DNA from: Phycisphaerae bacterium
GTDB taxonomy: Bacteria > Planctomycetota > Phycisphaerae > Tepidisphaerales > Tepidisphaeraceae
Direction: 5' to 3'
Assembly (NCBI GenBank): GCA_030448225.1
Contig: JAUJNJ010000050.1
Coordinates: 1-46,732, forward strand
Length of the DNA: 46,732 bases
The translations under genes and the position numbers were made by a program. Shown here piece by piece: positions 45,940-46,732 of this stretch; within the stretch, counting starts at the first letter, position 1, and each line of letters opens with the position of its first letter. Below the pieces are notes generated by a model. The model saw nothing but the letters and a program-made list of their open reading frames with translations, did no database searches and was not told the DNA's origin.

Positions 45940-46030
45940 GTAGTTGCTGGTTGCTAGTTGCTAGTTGCTAGCAAAGAGCGGCCAGCCATCTCCGTCTTCA
46001 CTAGCAACTAGCAACTGGCAACTAACAACT
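45940..46030. repeat. Inverted repeat of ttgctag words (rplA-rplJ spacer)
   Basis: The left arm has gtagttgctggttgctagtt; the right arm has ctagcaactagcaactggca. It is a second member of the 43335-43426 family, with a different centre. It occupies the whole spacer and ends 9 bases before the rplJ start. Confidence 0.8.
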
Positions 46031-46039
46031 GGTACTTCC

Positions 46040-46594
46040 ATGAGCAAGCTCGTCAAAGACCTGATCACCCAGGACCTCGCCGGCCGCCTGAAGGACATCG
46101 ACGGCGTCGCGGTCATCAACCCGCGCGGGATCGACGCGATCAAGAACAACGGCATCCGCCGTCGCCTGCACGACAAGAACCTGCGCATGACGGTCGTGAA
46201 GAACACGCTCGCCAAGCGCGCCGTCGGCGAGGGGAAGCTCAAGGGCTTCGACGCGCTGCTCGACGGCCCGTCGGCCGTAATCTACGGGCAGGCGAGCATC
46301 GCCGAGATCGCCCGGCTGATCCTCGAAGAGAAGAAAACCGACGACAAGATCGAGCTGCGCGGCGTCTTCTTCGACGGCGAGATCTACGTCGGCGACAAGG
46401 GCGTCGAGCAGGTCAGCAAGCTGCCGACCCGCACCGAGGCGATCGCGAACATCGTCGGCGCCATCCTCGGCCCCGGCCGCAAGCTCGCCGCCGCCCTCAA
46501 GGGCCCCGGCGGCATCCTCGGCGGCATCCTCAAGACGATCGAGGAAAAGGGCAAGGACGCCGGCGGCGGCGGGGACGCCGCCCCGGCCGCGTAA
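46040..46594 (+). CDS. rplJ: 50S ribosomal protein L10
   Basis: The 184-residue protein matches L10: MSKLVKDLITQDLAGRLKDI, then INPRGIDAIKNNGIRRRLHD, MTVVKNTLAKRAVGEGKLKG and GPSAVIYG. The C-terminal helix that binds L7/L12 dimers is KLAAALKGPGGILGGILKTI followed by a Gly-rich tail (GGGGDAAPAA). Most L10 proteins have about 165-180 residues. The start at 46040 gives the normal N-terminus, but the hairpin element upstream leaves no ordinary ribosome binding site. rplL would be expected beyond the window. Confidence 0.95.
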   Translation: MSKLVKDLITQDLAGRLKDIDGVAVINPRGIDAIKNNGIRRRLHDKNLRMTVVKNTLAKRAVGEGKLKGFDALLDGPSAVIYGQASIAEIARLILEEKKTDDKIELRGVFFDGEIYVGDKGVEQVSKLPTRTEAIANIVGAILGPGRKLAAALKGPGGILGGILKTIEEKGKDAGGGGDAAPAA

Positions 46595-46732
46595 GCGGTG
46601 AATTGATTGGTACATAGACACGGTATTCCGTCCGACTGACCCGACTGCTCCCCACGCGGGATTAAATCGCTTCGGTGTGAAGCGTGCTCTCGGGCGGGAC
46701 ACACTCGACACGGGCGGGGCCCCGACAGTGCC
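46595..46732. other. rplJ downstream spacer, start of expected rplL not reached
   Basis: No gene begins in the last 138 bases. It is consistent with the attenuated rplJ-rplL spacer of many bacteria. Confidence 0.4.

Overview
This is high-GC DNA, most likely from a planctomycete (Planctomycetota, possibly class Phycisphaerae). That placement is an inference from a paired DUF1592-type cytochrome protein and DUF1552 protein, a multihaem cytochrome with a PA14-like domain, a PEP-CTERM protein, Tat-exported Gfo/Idh/MocA and formylglycine-enzyme-like secreted proteins, and an EF-Tu with an unusual switch I. There is no phage, plasmid, CRISPR array or transposase gene.

Layout. 1-3.6 kb: tail of a lipoyl-like domain protein, typA/bipA, a possible 24-residue basic peptide gene and tRNA-Thr(CGT). 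3.9-13.5 kb: PEP-CTERM/LamG protein, a two-domain glycosyltransferase, the SRP RNA, NAD kinase, a DUF167 protein, two planctomycete-type secreted proteins and a propeller-like protein. 13.6-26.3 kb: large secreted propeller-like protein, dehydrogenase-like propeller, multihaem cytochrome, then the DUF1592/DUF1552 pair. 26.6-40.4 kb: DUF2238 membrane protein, histone-deacetylase-family hydrolase, Lys/Asp-tailed secreted protein, ApbE-like lipoprotein, cytochrome b562-like protein, Gfo/Idh/MocA oxidoreductase, formylglycine-enzyme-like lipoprotein, TIM-barrel isomerase, an unknown protein, acyltransferase-3 and a D-2-hydroxyacid dehydrogenase. 40.5-46.7 kb: the classical bacterial order tRNA-Thr, tuf, rpmG, tRNA-Trp, secE, nusG, (small membrane protein), rplK, (small membrane protein), rplA, rplJ, behind a strong sigma-70-like promoter.

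Two properties of the DNA stand out. First, many spacers between genes hold long inverted repeats whose arms are built of short tandem 'words'. Each element uses a different word (for example cacggag, ggatgaa, gcggatt, ttgctag, ggggagt), but the architecture is the same. About sixteen such elements are visible, five of them in spacers of the tuf-rplJ cluster. Second, obvious reading-frame breaks are packed into blocks (about 3.1-5.5, 9.8-11.1, 19.1-26.2 and 41.3-41.8 kb), while the stretches between are clean. They break even tuf, which points to consensus errors rather than gene decay, so the broken genes are annotated over their full conserved extent.

Functionally the window mixes a housekeeping translation/secretion cluster with secreted and redox proteins typical of planctomycete envelope metabolism. 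I could not confirm any family by search; assignments rest on motifs, length and gene order.
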